Positions 1 to 12,690 are shown, counted from the first letter of the stretch. The stretch is DNA of 64,000 bases from Brachycybe producta (GCA_036925085.1 JAUPFP010000042.1:858045-922044); one strand, 5' to 3'. Notes: generated by a model not told the origin, from the sequence alone. Numbers and translations: made by a program.

Positions 1-480
1 TTTTGTGATAATCTCACTAATGTAATGGAGACGTTAAAGACCGGTATTTTGTCGACGATCTCTCGTCTTTCTTCCTTCTTTTCTTTGCTCGGTTTTGAGT
101 CGCTCACAAGCAATTCTACTTTCTCAATCAAGAAGAAGTTTCCTTGCCGATAAGACATTTATTATTATTATTATTATTATTAAGTCTTATTTTAGAAAAA
201 AATATATTCTCTCTTTTTTTTTAATTTCGGATTTTAATTCTCGAGATTTTATTCTGAAAAATCGAGTCAATCTGCCGCCGCGAAAAGAGATGAACAACAG
301 TAAGACCGTCCATTGGATGAACTCCAACAAGGCTTGCAGGCAAAACTCCGCTTTCGCCTCCTTCGATTTGTTGTCAGCCGTCGTCTTCGGCTTCCATTTC
401 GCGGCCGACGATATTCTTCTAGTCGCCGTTCAAACGCAACACCGAGCCATCGTTCTACCGAGGCCGACCAAATAAACCCT
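1..480. other. GC-rich segment, possible exon, unassigned
   Basis: Positions 270-475 are clearly richer in G and C than the surrounding AT-rich DNA and stay open in more than one frame. The plus strand is open up to a stop at 473-475. One minus frame also reads through and gives a lysine/alanine-rich segment followed by a hydrophobic stretch. I recognise no family and cannot choose a strand, so this may be an end exon of a gene lying to the left. Positions 15-40 contain a GGAGACGTTAA motif that resembles the tail of the tRNA-derived SINE near 24.5 kb and may be a remnant of such an element. Confidence 0.2.
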
Positions 481-808
481 CACCGTCTATTTCAATTTTA
501 TTTAGTTAATTTATATAATAATATTTTAGTCGCTTCCAATAATAGTTAATTAATACGTGGGTATATTTCGTCTTTCTCTCGTTTTATTAAATCGCAAGAA
601 GAAAATAACCTGAAAGGTAAGAAAACAACCAATCTGCCGCCCACAACATCCACCCATCCATCTTTCCCTTCCATCTCTCTCTCTCTCTCCCTCTCTCCAC
701 TCATTTTCGTTCATTTTTATTCATCTTTGAAATGATGAGAAAAAAATAAGATAAAATAAAACCAACATGTCTGCTAAGCGGCACTTCAAAAACAAAAAAA
801 AAACGCAA

Positions 809-3507
809 TGACGTCATTACGATCGCTGTTAAACATGTGCATTTGTGTCTACACATTCCGTTATTCGTCGATTTGTTCAGCGGTGTGTGACGTCATGTTC
901 CTATATCTCAAGTGAACCTGATGTCACGCTGCTTTGGATAAATAATGTTAAAATAACGGAATGAGCAGCAATATCATGTGTACGTTTGTGACGTCACCCG
1001 GAGGTTTCAGGTGAACCAGAAAAGGAAATTTGCATGTTTGTTTATCTTTTAAAATGAAACATTTTTATAAAGAAGTTTAACAAAAAATGAAATTTCAAAA
1101 AATATTTTCTTTATTTAAAACTGCCGTAAAAAGTTACTTTTTTAAGAAAGGAAAAGCGTTCAAATCCTTAAATGTGATTCATTTTGTCATTCTAGTTTAT
1201 AAAACACTTTCATGATGTTTGATAAACAGCTGACGTTCTCCAACTCTTAAGAGAAACTCAGAAGAGCAACAACAACTAAGGAATAAATATGTTAGAAACT
1301 AGAATTTGGTAGAACTTTTAAGTATTTCCATATTGATATCTTTCAAAATAAAACTTTTTAGAGTTATGTATCATTTTGAAACATTTTAAAAGATATCAAC
1401 ATGAAAAAAAAACAACGACATGATTGAGCTACCCTTCTAGTTTTCTAAATCACTTTTAAATTTATTCTTGAAAGTTGTTTCTGACTTCACAATTAGCGAC
1501 CAATTTTCTGCCGTAGATTGAGAAAAAATAATATCCATGAATATCCAAAATGGATATGAATAGGATTTTTCATAATCGTAATCATCATAATCGTATTTCG
1601 ATATTTAATTGTCACATTTATGTTTTGTGTCTTTTGATTGATGACGTCAAAACCTCACATGTTTTATAATCAGAAGTTCAAACCACTAAAAAAAGGGTCA
1701 AACGGCGTTTTGATAATTAAAAATATCGGTCAAGGTTTTAATAGAATTGAGTATGTGGCATTGAGAACACATGAATGATGTATGGTTTTAATAGGGGCGG
1801 GCGGGGGAGGGGCGAGGGTAGGTGGGTCATCATCATCATCGTCTATGATGATGATGATGATGACGACATAGAAGGGGAGGGTCGCATTTGAAAGTTGGCT
1901 TTCCTGCGTAACAGTCGCACATGTGTGTCGCACGCGTTCATCTTTTTCTCTCCCTTTTTGAATTTCAATTGAGAGGACCACGCGTCATATAGACCCGGAT
2001 GACGTCACAACTTAAAAAAAGTCTTGTCTCGCAGATGTCTCTCTCCATATAAATTATATTTTATATTCAATACGTTCATACAAATAAGAATTCACTTAAA
2101 TCATAGTAATTATTTCTTAGAATCCACAATTTACGTTCTTTTTTTCTTTCTCAAATCAGAAAGAATAGTTAGAGAGGCTAAACGGTTTCTAGTTGACAAA
2201 TACTACTAATTAAGATAACAATAGAGAGAAAGAAAAAAAAACAATGAGAATAAAAAGACAATTTTCAAAAATATAAAAACGCGATCAAATGGCAAAAAAA
2301 AAATCACGATTAGAAAAAACAAAATCATTTTTTTTTTATTAAATCGTGATTTTCTTTGTTAAATTCTAATAATTCACTAATTTTAAGTTTTTAGTTTTTG
2401 TAATTTAACTACTTAATAGAAGATTTCCAAAGAAGCCGTAAAATGAAACTTACGGTAAATTATGCAAGTTTGTAATAAGAAGAAAAGAAAAAAAACCCGC
2501 TAAAATTCACTAATTGACTTTGTTTTTCTATTGTTTGCTCAAATCTTTTCGTTTTCCTTATCATTTTTTATATCAAATAACCATTAAAAACAAAATTTTA
2601 AAACATGATTTAATCAATGATTTTAACTCAAGTGATTTAATTAATCATTTTGGTTTAAATCATTACCAACCCTGGAAAAACAAAATGGAGATGATGAGCG
2701 CTTGTTTCACATTGTCACCACAAGAGGCGCTTCATGACATCTCTCAATACAACAAATCTATTCCCAAATATTTATTAATGATGATGATGATGATAATGAT
2801 TAATAAATCATTATTGGTTTTATTTTTTCTTAAAAAAAATAAATTAAAAAGGTTCCTTCTTCTTCATCTGTCACGTGACTTACATTTCTCGTTGTTGTTC
2901 GTTTGACATTTTCAATTCAGAAAGAGAAAAGAGATTAGAATTTTTTATCTCTTAATTAAGAGATTTAAGAATCACTTGGCAAAAAGCATTTTCTTCTTTC
3001 TTTCTTTATTTTCTAGAAATTTCTCCTTATTTTTTGTGTCATCATCATCATCATCATTATTATTATTACAATTAAAATCAATGAATAACAGATTTATTTG
3101 TCAGCTGTTAAACAGTCTTAAGATGATGATGATATTGATGACTAAAGATTCAGATTAGAATCATTTAAAATTCTATTGTTTCTCATATGTAAAAAAAAAT
3201 CCCCTTAAAAAAGCGACTTACAAAGGTGAACTTCAGGGGGCCCCCCCCTCTTCCTCTTTACCATAATGGGCCCCCTTCCTGCTCCTTCTTCTTAATCCTC
3301 ATCAATTCAACAATTTCAACTCAAACAAAAACATATTACTCAATCGCCTCATTTCATCTTATTTGTCCATATTCCGAATATTAAATTGAAAATAAAACTT
3401 GTGACGTCACATCCTATTGTATACAATTTATGAAATTCCTTCATTTTAACGTCACGATACGAATGGGGAGGGGAGGGGGTTCTTTATATTTTATACCGGT
3501 GACGTCA
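809..3507. promoter_or_regulatory. Cluster of seven CRE-type octamers TGACGTCA
   Basis: Seven perfect copies of TGACGTCA start at 809, 888, 989, 1642, 2000, 3402 and 3500. This is the consensus full cAMP-response element bound by CREB/ATF bZIP dimers. No adjacent promoter is identifiable, so a regulatory role is only a possibility. The spacing is irregular and the flanks differ, so the copies are not simply one amplified repeat. Confidence 0.35.
1289..1475. repeat. Foldback MITE-like repeat (family F1)
   Basis: The left arm begins with a TTAGAAACTAG motif and includes a TATCTTTCAAAATAAA block. The right arm is the reverse complement, with a block ending in ATATCAACATG followed by GAGCTACCCTTCTAG. 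This is the same inverted-repeat family found throughout the window, called F1 here. Confidence 0.6.
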
Positions 3508-3619
3508 CTAGATTACACGGGAACGACTTTGTTCTTATTTTCATCTGGCCGTTTGCCAAAGGACATCATCATCATCATCATCATCTAGACAATAAGAATA
3601 ATGCTTCTTTGCAATCAAA

Positions 3620-3710
3620 GAGGCTGGTTAGAGGCTAGAGTTAACCTACTCTATAATTCAGGTGTACTTTTTAATCTTAGAGGAACTCTAGCCTCTAAAG
3701 AGCCCCTCTG
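3620..3710. repeat. Short inverted repeat (TAGAGGCTAGA ends)
   Basis: The segment opens with CTGGTTAGAGGCTAGAG and closes with its inverted counterpart CTCTAGCCTCTAAAGAG, so it folds into a hairpin of roughly 85 bp. A related element with the same arms lies at 31624-31692, with its duplicate at about 49512-49580. It looks like a small non-autonomous foldback element. Confidence 0.5.
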
Positions 3711-4705
3711 TGATTTCAAAAAGCATAATTGTTGGTTTTTTGGCCTTAAGTTTCTTTGTGAATTCGAACAAAGAAAAAGTATTTCTTTGTTTCTAATGAA
3801 ATTTACATCGAAATTAATCCTTCATTTAAATAATAAAACGTGTTGTTTATTTTCTTAACAGGTTAAAACCTTTAAATTCCTATTTTAAATATTATAATTC
3901 GGGGTTTTTTGTTATTCATCCCTCTTTTATTTCTCCTTATCCCTCCCCCCTCCTCTATATCAATTATTAATGACTACTTAAAATTTCATTAAGTCTCAAA
4001 ATATAATTCCAAGGTTTTGCTTTGAAAACAAATCAATGAAAGAGGAGGAGGATCAGATCGCATTCTTCCTTTTTATTGGCCCTAAAAATAGGCAATACTC
4101 GATCGATTGTCGATTATTTTGTTGTTATTTTCATAAATATAATATATTCTTTCGATTATTAAGACCCACGCGGTCATAGATGGCGCTGTAAACACACAAT
4201 TACTGTGTAGAATGGATAATTATCGTCACTGTCTTGAGTTACAAAAATGCATGCAATGAAAATTACTTTAAAAAAATCTGACTGAAAAAAAATATTCGAA
4301 ACAGAAAAATCAAAGAGTAGAAAAATAAACGAAATTTTTCATTTTAATTTTTTTTAAGCAATCGACCAACATTTGACTGAGACATAATTATGTTGATGAT
4401 GATGTGATTTACTGTCTGTGTTTTGGTGCTGCCGTCATATTTATGTTTCGGCCACGTGCACATCTTTTGTGCTTTATAAAAAAGAAACCGTTTCCGTTGG
4501 AAACCATAATAATATTATGTTAATTTGTTACAATTTGAGACGTCTTACAAGAAGGCAATTGCAAAATATGCAAATGAAATAGAACAATAATTAGAATAGT
4601 ATTCTAGTTAGATATTCTGTCTGCACGTCAGAATCCATATTAACCTACTAAGAGAGAAACAACTGAATGCGTTTTACAAATGAGCAGCAGCTCTCTTGAG
4701 GGTCG

Positions 4706-4816
4706 CGCATTCTTAATTGTCAAAGCTAATGCTTAAACTCATCAACTTTTACATGACATTTTCCATCAAAAGTTGATGAGTTTAGCATTAGTTTTGACTT
4801 GGCAATCATTAAGAAT
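4706..4816. repeat. Near-perfect palindrome, foldback repeat
   Basis: The left arm contains GCTAATGCTTAAACTCATCA and the right arm its inverse, TGATGAGTTTAGCATTAG. The outer parts, ATTCTTAATTG and CAATCATTAAGAAT, are also inverted. The loop is about 25 nt. No coding capacity is seen. Confidence 0.55.
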
Positions 4817-5201
4817 AAGAATCTTAATGTTTTTAAAAACAATAGTTTTATGGTTTGGTTTCCAAATTCTACATTTTAGGATCATGTTGACCAACATATC
4901 AGCATGTATTATAAAATACAATAAGGTAGTTTCAACGTGCAAATGACCCCTACCGTTCAGGAGCAAAATTAAGAAAAACTAGAAGGGTAGCTCCATCACT
5001 TAAGCCTGGTTTACATTAGTAGAGTTGAGACTAGCATACTTTTTTTTTTTTTTTTTTTTGGTAGAGAAGGCCTACATACAGTATACAATCGCTCACACAC
5101 GCAATAGGATAGTACAGCTCTTCTTCAAAATGGCTAAATGGCCATGGTGGCGGTGGTCAAGGCCCTTCTTTTATGGGGCGAGTGGTAGATCTACTATTGA
5201 C

Positions 5202-6079
5202 CAGTGGCGTAGCTAGGCTTGGTTGCGCCCCCCCCCCCGCCGCGTAAAACTTTGCGCCCCCCCCCCGGGCTGCTTAAAACGTTGCGCTCCCTTTAAGTCC
5301 CCCTCCACTTAGCCTCATACTGGGGAGAGGTGCTATTTTAATGAACGGCGGATCAGTAAGAACAGTCGGAAGGTTAGGTTTAGTAAAATGAAGCTTGTTG
5401 CAGGGGGCCTGGGGGCGCAGCCCCCCATTTTTTTTTTTTAGCGTTATTAAATCAAATTTGTCCATTTTTCCGACCGTTCCTCCCATTGAACAAATTACAG
5501 AACAGTCGGAACAATGGACTAATTTGATTTAATAATTCTTTAAAAAAAAGTCGGGGTCTGCGCCCCCTAGACCCCCTGCAACAACTTAATTTTACTAAAC
5601 CAAACCTTCGGACTGCTCCTACTATTTTTCCCGACTGTTCGTACCGTTGTTCGGACCTTTCCGCTGTTCATCAAAATAGTACCCCCCCCTATAAAAATTT
5701 CTAAGCACAATAAACGAAATGAAAGTCGATTTATATTTGAAAATAACTGAATAAATTAAGCGAGTGATTAGGAATCACTTGCTTAAATTATTCAATTATT
5801 TTTGAAAATACATCGACTTTCATTTTGTTTTTTGCGCCCCCAAACTTCCTGCGCCCCCCCCCCCCCGCAGTTGCGGGTCTGGTGGGTCCCTAGCTACGCC
5901 ACTGCCCGCCCCTCCCATGAATATTTACTAGTGCAACTATGTAGTTTTTAAAAGTAAATATTAAATGAAAGTCGATTTATTTTCGAAAATAAATCGACTT
6001 TCATTTTGTTTTTTGCGCCCCCAAACCTGCTGCGCCCCCCCCCCCCCCCCGCAGTTGCGGGTCCCTAGCTACGCCAGTG
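5202..6079. mobile_element. hAT-like non-autonomous DNA transposon with 8-bp TSD
   Basis: The left end is CAGTGGCGTAGCTAGG and the right end is its inverse, CCTAGCTACGCCAGTG, with one mismatch. The element is flanked by a perfect direct repeat CTATTGAC (5194-5201 and 6080-6087). Inverted ends starting CAGTG and an 8-bp target duplication are typical of the hAT superfamily. The interior contains C runs, GGGGGCGCAGCC-type blocks in inverted pairs (about 5400-5425 and 5560-5580) and no transposase. The last ~95 bp are present twice in tandem, because 5810-5904 resembles 5985-6079, so an internal terminal repeat ends at 5904. Confidence 0.75.
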
Positions 6080-6179
6080 CTATTGACACCGCACAATCCT
6101 ACTCTATTCTACAAACTTTTATATTTAGTACTTCTTTTACCATCAGCCACTATCCAAGTCGTTCACACTAGAGACACCT

Positions 6180-6500
6180 ACATTGAGTAAAAATTTGAAG
6201 CCCAGTCCACGAGCCTTTAACATAAATATATGCCGATCCAAGCCTAGCTCAGCCCAAAAGCCCACCATCCCATATGGGCTTTGTGTAGGTCTCTAATTTC
6301 CATACTAACTGGTTCACAAGCTCAAATGCTTTCTTTCCAAGAAAGGAAACTTGCCCCATTAACGGCTTTAATGTTATTTTATTGATTGGTGAGTGAGGCC
6401 CACAAAGCCCACCAGGCCCATGGGCTTTTAACATAAAATGGGCTTGGCTTTGGCAAAAGCCCACCGGCCCATGGGCTTTATGTAGGTCTCTCTAGTTAGT
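6180..6500. repeat. GGGCTT-rich repeated segment
   Basis: A block reading ATGGGCTTTATGTAGGTCTCT at about 6463-6490 recurs with small changes at about 6272-6296. Further AAAGCCCA and GGGCTT motifs lie in both orientations between them. The segment looks like a degenerate repeat, and no gene is supported. Confidence 0.3.
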
Positions 6501-9500
6501 TCACACGACGATAGTAATGAGTAATTATTCTACCGTTTACTCGGTTTAGGGGCAAGCATAAAAAGCAACAGAAATTAGAAATTTTACAAATAAAAAACTA
6601 GAATATCTCTGTATGGCGCTTTTGCGCTGACAGTTCTTTTAAATTTCTTATAAAAGTGAAATTCTCCATGACATTTTATTAGACGTGTGTTTTTCTTCCA
6701 CGATTGATATCTTTTAAATGAAAGTTTTTTATGTAAGGGAAGAATCACATAAGACACACACACGCATGAGAAATAAAATTCCATAGAATTTCACATTTTG
6801 TAAGGAATTTAACAGAATCGGCGGCGGCGGCGGCGTATATCTTTCAATGTAAAGGGACATTATTTTTCTTGATTTTTTTTTTAATTTCTAATTCTAATTT
6901 CTGCTCGATTTTTTTCAGCATTTATGTAATTCTTCTCCTAAGTTTCAAAATGACTCCAACTTAAAGAATAACAATATATTTTTGAACAATTATTAATCAC
7001 CATGAAAACACTATCAAGTGATTCAACTATCTTATTTCTAGTTTTTAACATTTTCAATTTCTCCATTAAGTGTAGCTCCTCAAAACTGCAAAAAAATAAC
7101 CAAAGTTCGAAAAACAGCTTTTCATAAAATACTTTTTTACCAAAAAAAAAAAAAAAGCGGAAAAAACCGAAGTTTTCAATGACGTTGAACGTTCGCACAA
7201 CTTGAAAACGCTATTAATTTCTGTTGGAAGACTCTTCCTTCTGATTGATTATACCGGTATCAGAAGGAAATTCAAGGGTCAATTACAAAATGTCTTTGGT
7301 TTTGAATACTTGAGCGTGTCACACATTTATCAAACACGGGTCATCATCATCATCTCGTGTGAAAACAGATAGAAAGAAAGGAGGAGGAATGTGTTTTTAT
7401 CAAATTCAACGGAACTCTACATAATATCACCACCACCCCCCCCCCCCCCTACGACGTGTCACCAAATGGAAAAGATACAAATTCCCCTCTCTTCCTTCTT
7501 CATCTTCTTGAGAGAGAGAGAGAGGGGTCCCCCCACCCCCCACTTAGGTGGGGTGTTCCTTTCCAAAGGTCATTATTTCCACGGCTATAATTACCATTAT
7601 TTCCGGACCACCGATTTCATTCCATCAAATAAAACCAAAACCAAACCTCCTAACAATAAACGTCACACAAAAATCCATTCTCTTCTCATATAAAGACACC
7701 CCAAAAAAAGAAGAAACAGAAAAAGCGGAATAACAAGAATGGATAAAAGGATCTTGTTGTTTTTCGATTTCAACCCCATTTTAAGGTTTCTTGTTTCTCT
7801 CCACAAATACATCTTTTTCCTTCTAAAAATCAATCAATAACCAAAAAGATAGAAAACATTTTACTTCAGATCTTGTTTAAAACTATAAAGTTGACAAGAA
7901 AAAGGTTTTGCATTTCGTTAAAATGAATTTCTTTTGTCATTCGAGAGAAGAAAAAAAAAACAACAAGGAGAATTCGGGTTCAAATTCAAGAAGGAAACTT
8001 GAGATTTGAACCCCTTTCTCTCCTTCTCTCTCGACATAGAAAAAAAAACCCCTGTTCAGACAGGTTTCAAAGTCACTTGAACTCAATTTGCTAATACCTA
8101 GTACACATCGGATAATTTAAATGCATTTAAATAATAAACGTGTTCTACAGAGCCCTGTGAAGGACAAACAAACAAGATATCGAATTCAATTTATTCAGTT
8201 AATAATCTGAAAATATTGAGTTAATACTTAAATATAATATAGAAACTATTGACAAAATATTGATTTAGTATTTCAATTTAAAATATTAATAATAAATTCA
8301 ATTTTTATTTGGGTTCATGTCCTTAACTAGATTCCGTATAATTCACTTTAAACACGTTTAATTTGAATTCATTTAACTCATGTGTGTACAAGGTATAAGG
8401 GGTTATTTTATTGAGTTTTAATTTTCAATCCACTCATAAAAAATAATGATGCAAAGTAGACGCAAATAAAGTGTTTTCATTTCATAGAAAAAAAGCGATT
8501 CATTAAATTGGAATTCGTCTAATTACATTTCTTCATTTGATATTTTATTTAAAAAAAAAAAATAAAAGTCACGCATTGTGACGTCATTTGGGTTATTTTG
8601 GCCGACTTTAATATACCGGCGGCGTACAGTAAAATAATCGTAAAACACGCAACAACAAATCGTCCTCTTTTGTTTCTACCTTTTGTCTTTCTTACCTTTT
8701 TTTTTAGTTGTTAAATTGAGTTAACAATCGATTTGAACAGAAGCCAAATATCGACTTCATCCACCCACCCCAACTCATCATCATCACTTTTGTTCTAAAA
8801 ATATAATTAAAAACCCCTACATAATTAGCCAACTAATTACTTTTACAATGAAACGCAAATTCACAATCAGAAATTAAATAATCAGTTCAAAGAAAAGGTT
8901 TGGCTCGCGAGCCACTCATTGCTTATCTACCTGAAGAAAGGGGGAGGAAGGAGGCGGTTAGGGCAAGTATTATGAAGTGGGTGGTGAGGGCAGGAAACTG
9001 TAAAAGTGGGTGGTGAAGGGAGATTAAAGTAAGGTAGGCATCTTAACACACATTCATCCCCCTTTCGTTAACTTACCTGAGATTTAAGGTAGACAGGTGG
9101 GGGTTTAAGGGAAGAAGAAGAAGAAGAGATCGACGACCGACTAAAGAGAAACCTTTTTCCCTTCTTAAATGTAGGTGGTCATTTCCAACATGGTGATGGT
9201 CAATTAGTGTCTTTTGTTTGCCTTATGTGTGTCTAGACTACACCTCAGACACATAACGTCAACTCCAGATGAGTGTGTTTCGTATCAAAAGACCGAATGA
9301 ACTTCTGAATTCGGAGTTTTTTTTTACACAACAATGGTCAACTAAACTTTTTTTAAAAAAAAATAAAATCCACAAAAAACTGTCCAGTGGTCACTTTTTA
9401 TTTAAAGAAGGGACACTTCTAAATAACAGTAAGCGATCACACAATGCAAAACAACAATGAACTTGATTTCTATAATAAAATTAATTAATAGCAAGTCAAA

Positions 9501-9830
9501 GTTTTCCTTCCAAATCTGTACTTTGGGTAATATGTGGGTGGGCCCCCCAAGGAGGGGAGGGGGGACAAAATGAAAGGTAAAAGAGGAGGGGATAATGATT
9601 TAACACGTTCACTTATTGGTTGTTGGGATTAAAAAAAAAAGGTCTTAATCACTTATTTATGCACATTAGGTCAGTGGAATTGAGACGCATTTTTTTTTTT
9701 TAGATTTTCTTCCATTTTCTAATAATAACTTTCTCTCTAACCAAGATAAACTCAAAAGTCAACTTGATTTTTAAGTTGTTTTTATAAAGAGAGCTGATTT
9801 TCGAACTTTTGATTATTCTGTGTTTGAGAG
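6501..9830. other. Intergenic, repeats only
   Basis: This AT-rich sequence has homopolymer runs, a GGC trinucleotide run near 6822, a short hairpin at about 7230-7270 (CCTTCTGAT and ATCAGAAGG), a GA run near 7512, one TGACGTCA octamer at 8579 and the MITE at 8095-8395. No exon could be supported on either strand. Confidence 0.5.
8095..8395. mobile_element. Harbinger-like MITE copy 1 (TAA TSD)
   Basis: This 301-bp element starts TACCTAGTACACA and ends with the inverted form TGTGTACAAGGTA. It is flanked by TAA on both sides (8092-8094 and 8396-8398). A second copy with the same TSD lies at 22473-22782 and is similar along its full length. Three-bp TWA-type target duplications are typical of PIF/Harbinger elements, so the family assignment is an inference. 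It contains no transposase. Confidence 0.6.
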
Positions 9831-9831
9831 G

Positions 9832-10230
9832 GGCGACTGAATAAGCGCCAAATTGAACAAACGCCAAACTGAATAAGCGCCAAATGGAACAAACGCCAAA
9901 CTGAATAACCGCCAAATTTTTGGCTTTTATTCAGTTTGGCGTTTCTTCCATTTGGCGCTTATTCAGTTTGTCGTTTGTTCCATTTGGCGTTTATTCAGTT
10001 TGCGGTTATTCAGGTTTTTTGTAAATTCTGATGGTCCAAATATTGTGAGCTTTTATAGACGTCAGACTGTGCAGATTTACAAACAGAACATGCTAACCTA
10101 ACCTAACCAAACCTAACCTAATAATGTGTTTATCACATTTTGGCGGTTATTCAGGTTGGCGTTAGTTCAGATTGGCGTTTGTTCAGTTTGGCGCTTATTC
10201 AATTTGGCGCTTGATCGGCGCCACCGTTTG
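9832..10230. repeat. Palindromic minisatellite with CCTAA core
   Basis: The left arm repeats GAATAAGCGCCAAATGGAAC-like units and the following arm carries the inverse (GCGTTTATTCAGTTTGG-like). After a spacer with several CCTAA units at about 10095-10122, more units of the second orientation follow up to GATCGGCGCC. The unit is roughly 15-16 bp (GCCAAAY plus GAAYAA). A small related fragment is at 32065-32102. This is a foldback or minisatellite element without coding capacity. Confidence 0.6.
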
Positions 10231-12690
10231 AGAAGAGCAACAGAAAGAAGAAACTGAAAGTGTGTTAGAAACTAGAACGATAACTAAATCACTTTAATAG
10301 TAATTTTCATGTTAATGTTTTTTCAAAATAAATTTAATAATCAGAAGTTTACAAAATATCAGTCTTCTTAAAAGTTTTGGTTATTTTGAAAGTTGGCATA
10401 AACAGCTTATATTTTAAAAGCTTAAAAATTTTAAAAAGCTTATAAATTAACATGAAAATATCTCTGAAGTGATTTTGAGTTACCTTTCTACTTTTTAAAA
10501 CACTTTCATCAAGTATCTCTTCATTATCGTAGTGACCAGAGTTCGGAAAGTGTGTGTGTAATTGGGGGGGGGGGGGGGGGGGGGTGCGCCTCTAAACTTG
10601 AAAACCAAAAATGTTACCGGACGAAACCTGGGTTTACACATGCACTGATTTGGTCGCGCCAATCAAAATAAAATGCACGTGTGAACCGAAACTGGCATGC
10701 AATATATTATCAGCCCATATGCACATACAGTGTAGATAAAAAAAAAATGACACGCCAGTGAAAATAATGTTTGCAAGTGTAAACTTGTTTTAAATTGTAA
10801 TTTGCAACAAAAGGAAATTCCATATTCCTTTCTTGTTTGTAAAATTCTCATACAATAATAGTAAATGGCTCTGAGGTTGAGAACCACAATGAAAGCAATC
10901 CGGTGAAAGAATTTTTTCCAAGAAATATTATTAAAGTTGAGATTTTTATTTATGAGTTCATTCTGGATGACAGAAAACGGAAAGTAAAACTGATTACGGT
11001 TCATTCATAAAATAAAAAAAAAAGAGGAGGAGAGCAATTGCTTAAAAAAGCGTGTCAGTGGCCCTTTTTTTTAAATAAAATGTTTAGAGGGCAAAAAAAA
11101 AGGAGGAGAGTTGGAGAAAGAGGGAAAAAAGGGGGTGAGAATGGTATTTCCTGACATCCACAAGATGATCTTGAGGGTCATCGCAAGAGTCAAGTTATCA
11201 AAATTCATTACCAAAATACAATACTAATAAAAGAGAACGAACATTTGCATAAATTATGCCACTTCTGAAACAACTAGGATGACGTCATTCACATATCGGA
11301 AAGTATACGCTACATGTATGACGTCATCCGTTGTTCTAGTACGGTACCACCGCAACCGCAAAGTGAAAAATCTTTCTGATTTGCTAACAGAAAAGAAGCC
11401 GCACCTTTTTCTCTTATAAGCAGATAACACACACCTGTAGGCTTTTCTTGTTTCTGATTGGATTTTTTTACGTTTCAAGTCCTTGAAAGAAGATCCTCTT
11501 TATTTTTTACCCCCTTATCTTGAATATTTTGGCGGTAGAAACTAGAAAGTTTTTTCTTCGATATTATAGATTTTTCTTTTTTAAAAAAAAAAGTACTTTG
11601 AATGATGACTGACTGACTGACTGACAACCTCCCTCCCCCCCCCCCTCTTTTTTAAGCCTACTCTTTTGTTAAATTGTAAAGAAGATTTTTTTAACAAGAA
11701 AAGAACAAGACCTCCACTTAGTTAACATAGTAAAAAAAAAAAACGGTGTTTAAGGGGGAATATGAGGCCTTAAGGTGTCTACCTGAAATAATCTTTTTTT
11801 TTTAAGGTCTACCTTGGTTTGTTTGGCTCAAAACTCCTTCTTTTGTCTGTTCTTCATTTCAAAGTGAAGTTGAAATCTTGAGAGAGAAAAACAAACATCT
11901 TTTTTTTATATTTTAACTTTAAAATGACTCCTTCAATTATTCTACTTCAAAAAATGAAACAGTTATTTCGGTTCGATGATGATGATGATGATGGCGGTGT
12001 ACAAAATGATGAATACACTCACAGGTTTCACTCCATTTTAGTTTTTCATTGAAATCTACATTTTTTTTGTAATCTTCAAAAAAAAAAATGAGTTCAAACT
12101 TGACAGTTTTTAAAAACTTTCAAAGTCCCTTCCTTCCTTCCTTCTCCATTCTCTGGCTATTGTATCTTTCAGAAGAAACACTTTTGGAAAATCTTTTAGA
12201 AACTAGGAGGGTAGCTCAATCACTTAAAGAATAATGTCATGTTCATTATCTGTCAAAATAGCTTTTTTTTACGTGAGTAAAATATTTTGAAAGATATTCT
12301 TCATAAAAATGCTATTAACTGATTCAAGTGCTGTTCTAGTTTCTAACACAAGTTTGGATTTCTCCCTTATAACATGTTGGTTGTCCTTCTGAAACACAAA
12401 ATAATTACAGCTCAAAAATCAGCTGTTCATAAAGAAAAATATCTTAAGAAGAAATTGGAAGTGTTTTAAAAACTAGAACGGGTAGCTCAATCACTTAATA
12501 GTATTTTCACGTTGATTTCTTTCAAAATAAGCTTTTTATGTCAAGTTTATAAAAGGTTTATTTTGAAAGATATCAACACGAAAATACTATTAAGTGGCTC
12601 ACTTTTCTAGTTTCTAAAGCACTTTAAATTTCTTCGTAGTTTTGCTCCCGAAACGCAGGTTAATCAGAGTTTAACGTTAACCTAATTTTG
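10231..12690. other. Intergenic upstream of SLC41 gene
   Basis: F1 repeat copies lie at about 10255-10520, 12170-12370 and 12455-12640. There is a run of about 21 G near 10564, and two TGACGTCA octamers at 11280 and 11319 placed inside an inverted repeat (ACAACTAGGATGACGTCAT and ATGACGTCATCCGTTGT). No exon is supported. A 5' untranslated exon of the SLC41 gene could be hidden here. Confidence 0.45.
12170..12640. repeat. Two adjacent F1 foldback repeats
   Basis: Both copies contain the AGAAACTAGGAGGGTAGCTC-like left arm, the ATCTTTCAAAATAAGCTTTT block and the inverted right arm ending GTTCTAGTTTCTAA or TTTCTAGTTTCTAA. They lie directly upstream of the first coding exon of the SLC41 gene. Confidence 0.6.

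Larger units (their letters stand above)
481..4690. other. Intergenic, AT-rich, many TGACGTCA octamers
   Basis: No gene could be supported here. The stretch holds seven copies of the palindromic octamer TGACGTCA (809, 888, 989, 1642, 2000, 3402, 3500), several ATC/GAT trinucleotide runs (about 1830-1862, 2780-2800, 3040-3060, 3565-3585) and a foldback repeat copy at about 1289-1475. The short open frames consist of simple repeats or AT-rich filler. Confidence 0.6.

Noticed and set aside
10093..10122. Interstitial CCTAA run as evidence that the window is subtelomeric
   Set aside because: The runs are short, imperfect and embedded in foldback elements in the middle of gene-containing DNA, so a chromosome end is not indicated.
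10663..11004. 113-codon minus-strand frame with hydrophobic stretches
   Set aside because: Composition is AT-driven, there is no recognisable family or splice context, and the region shows only degenerate repeat-like sequence.
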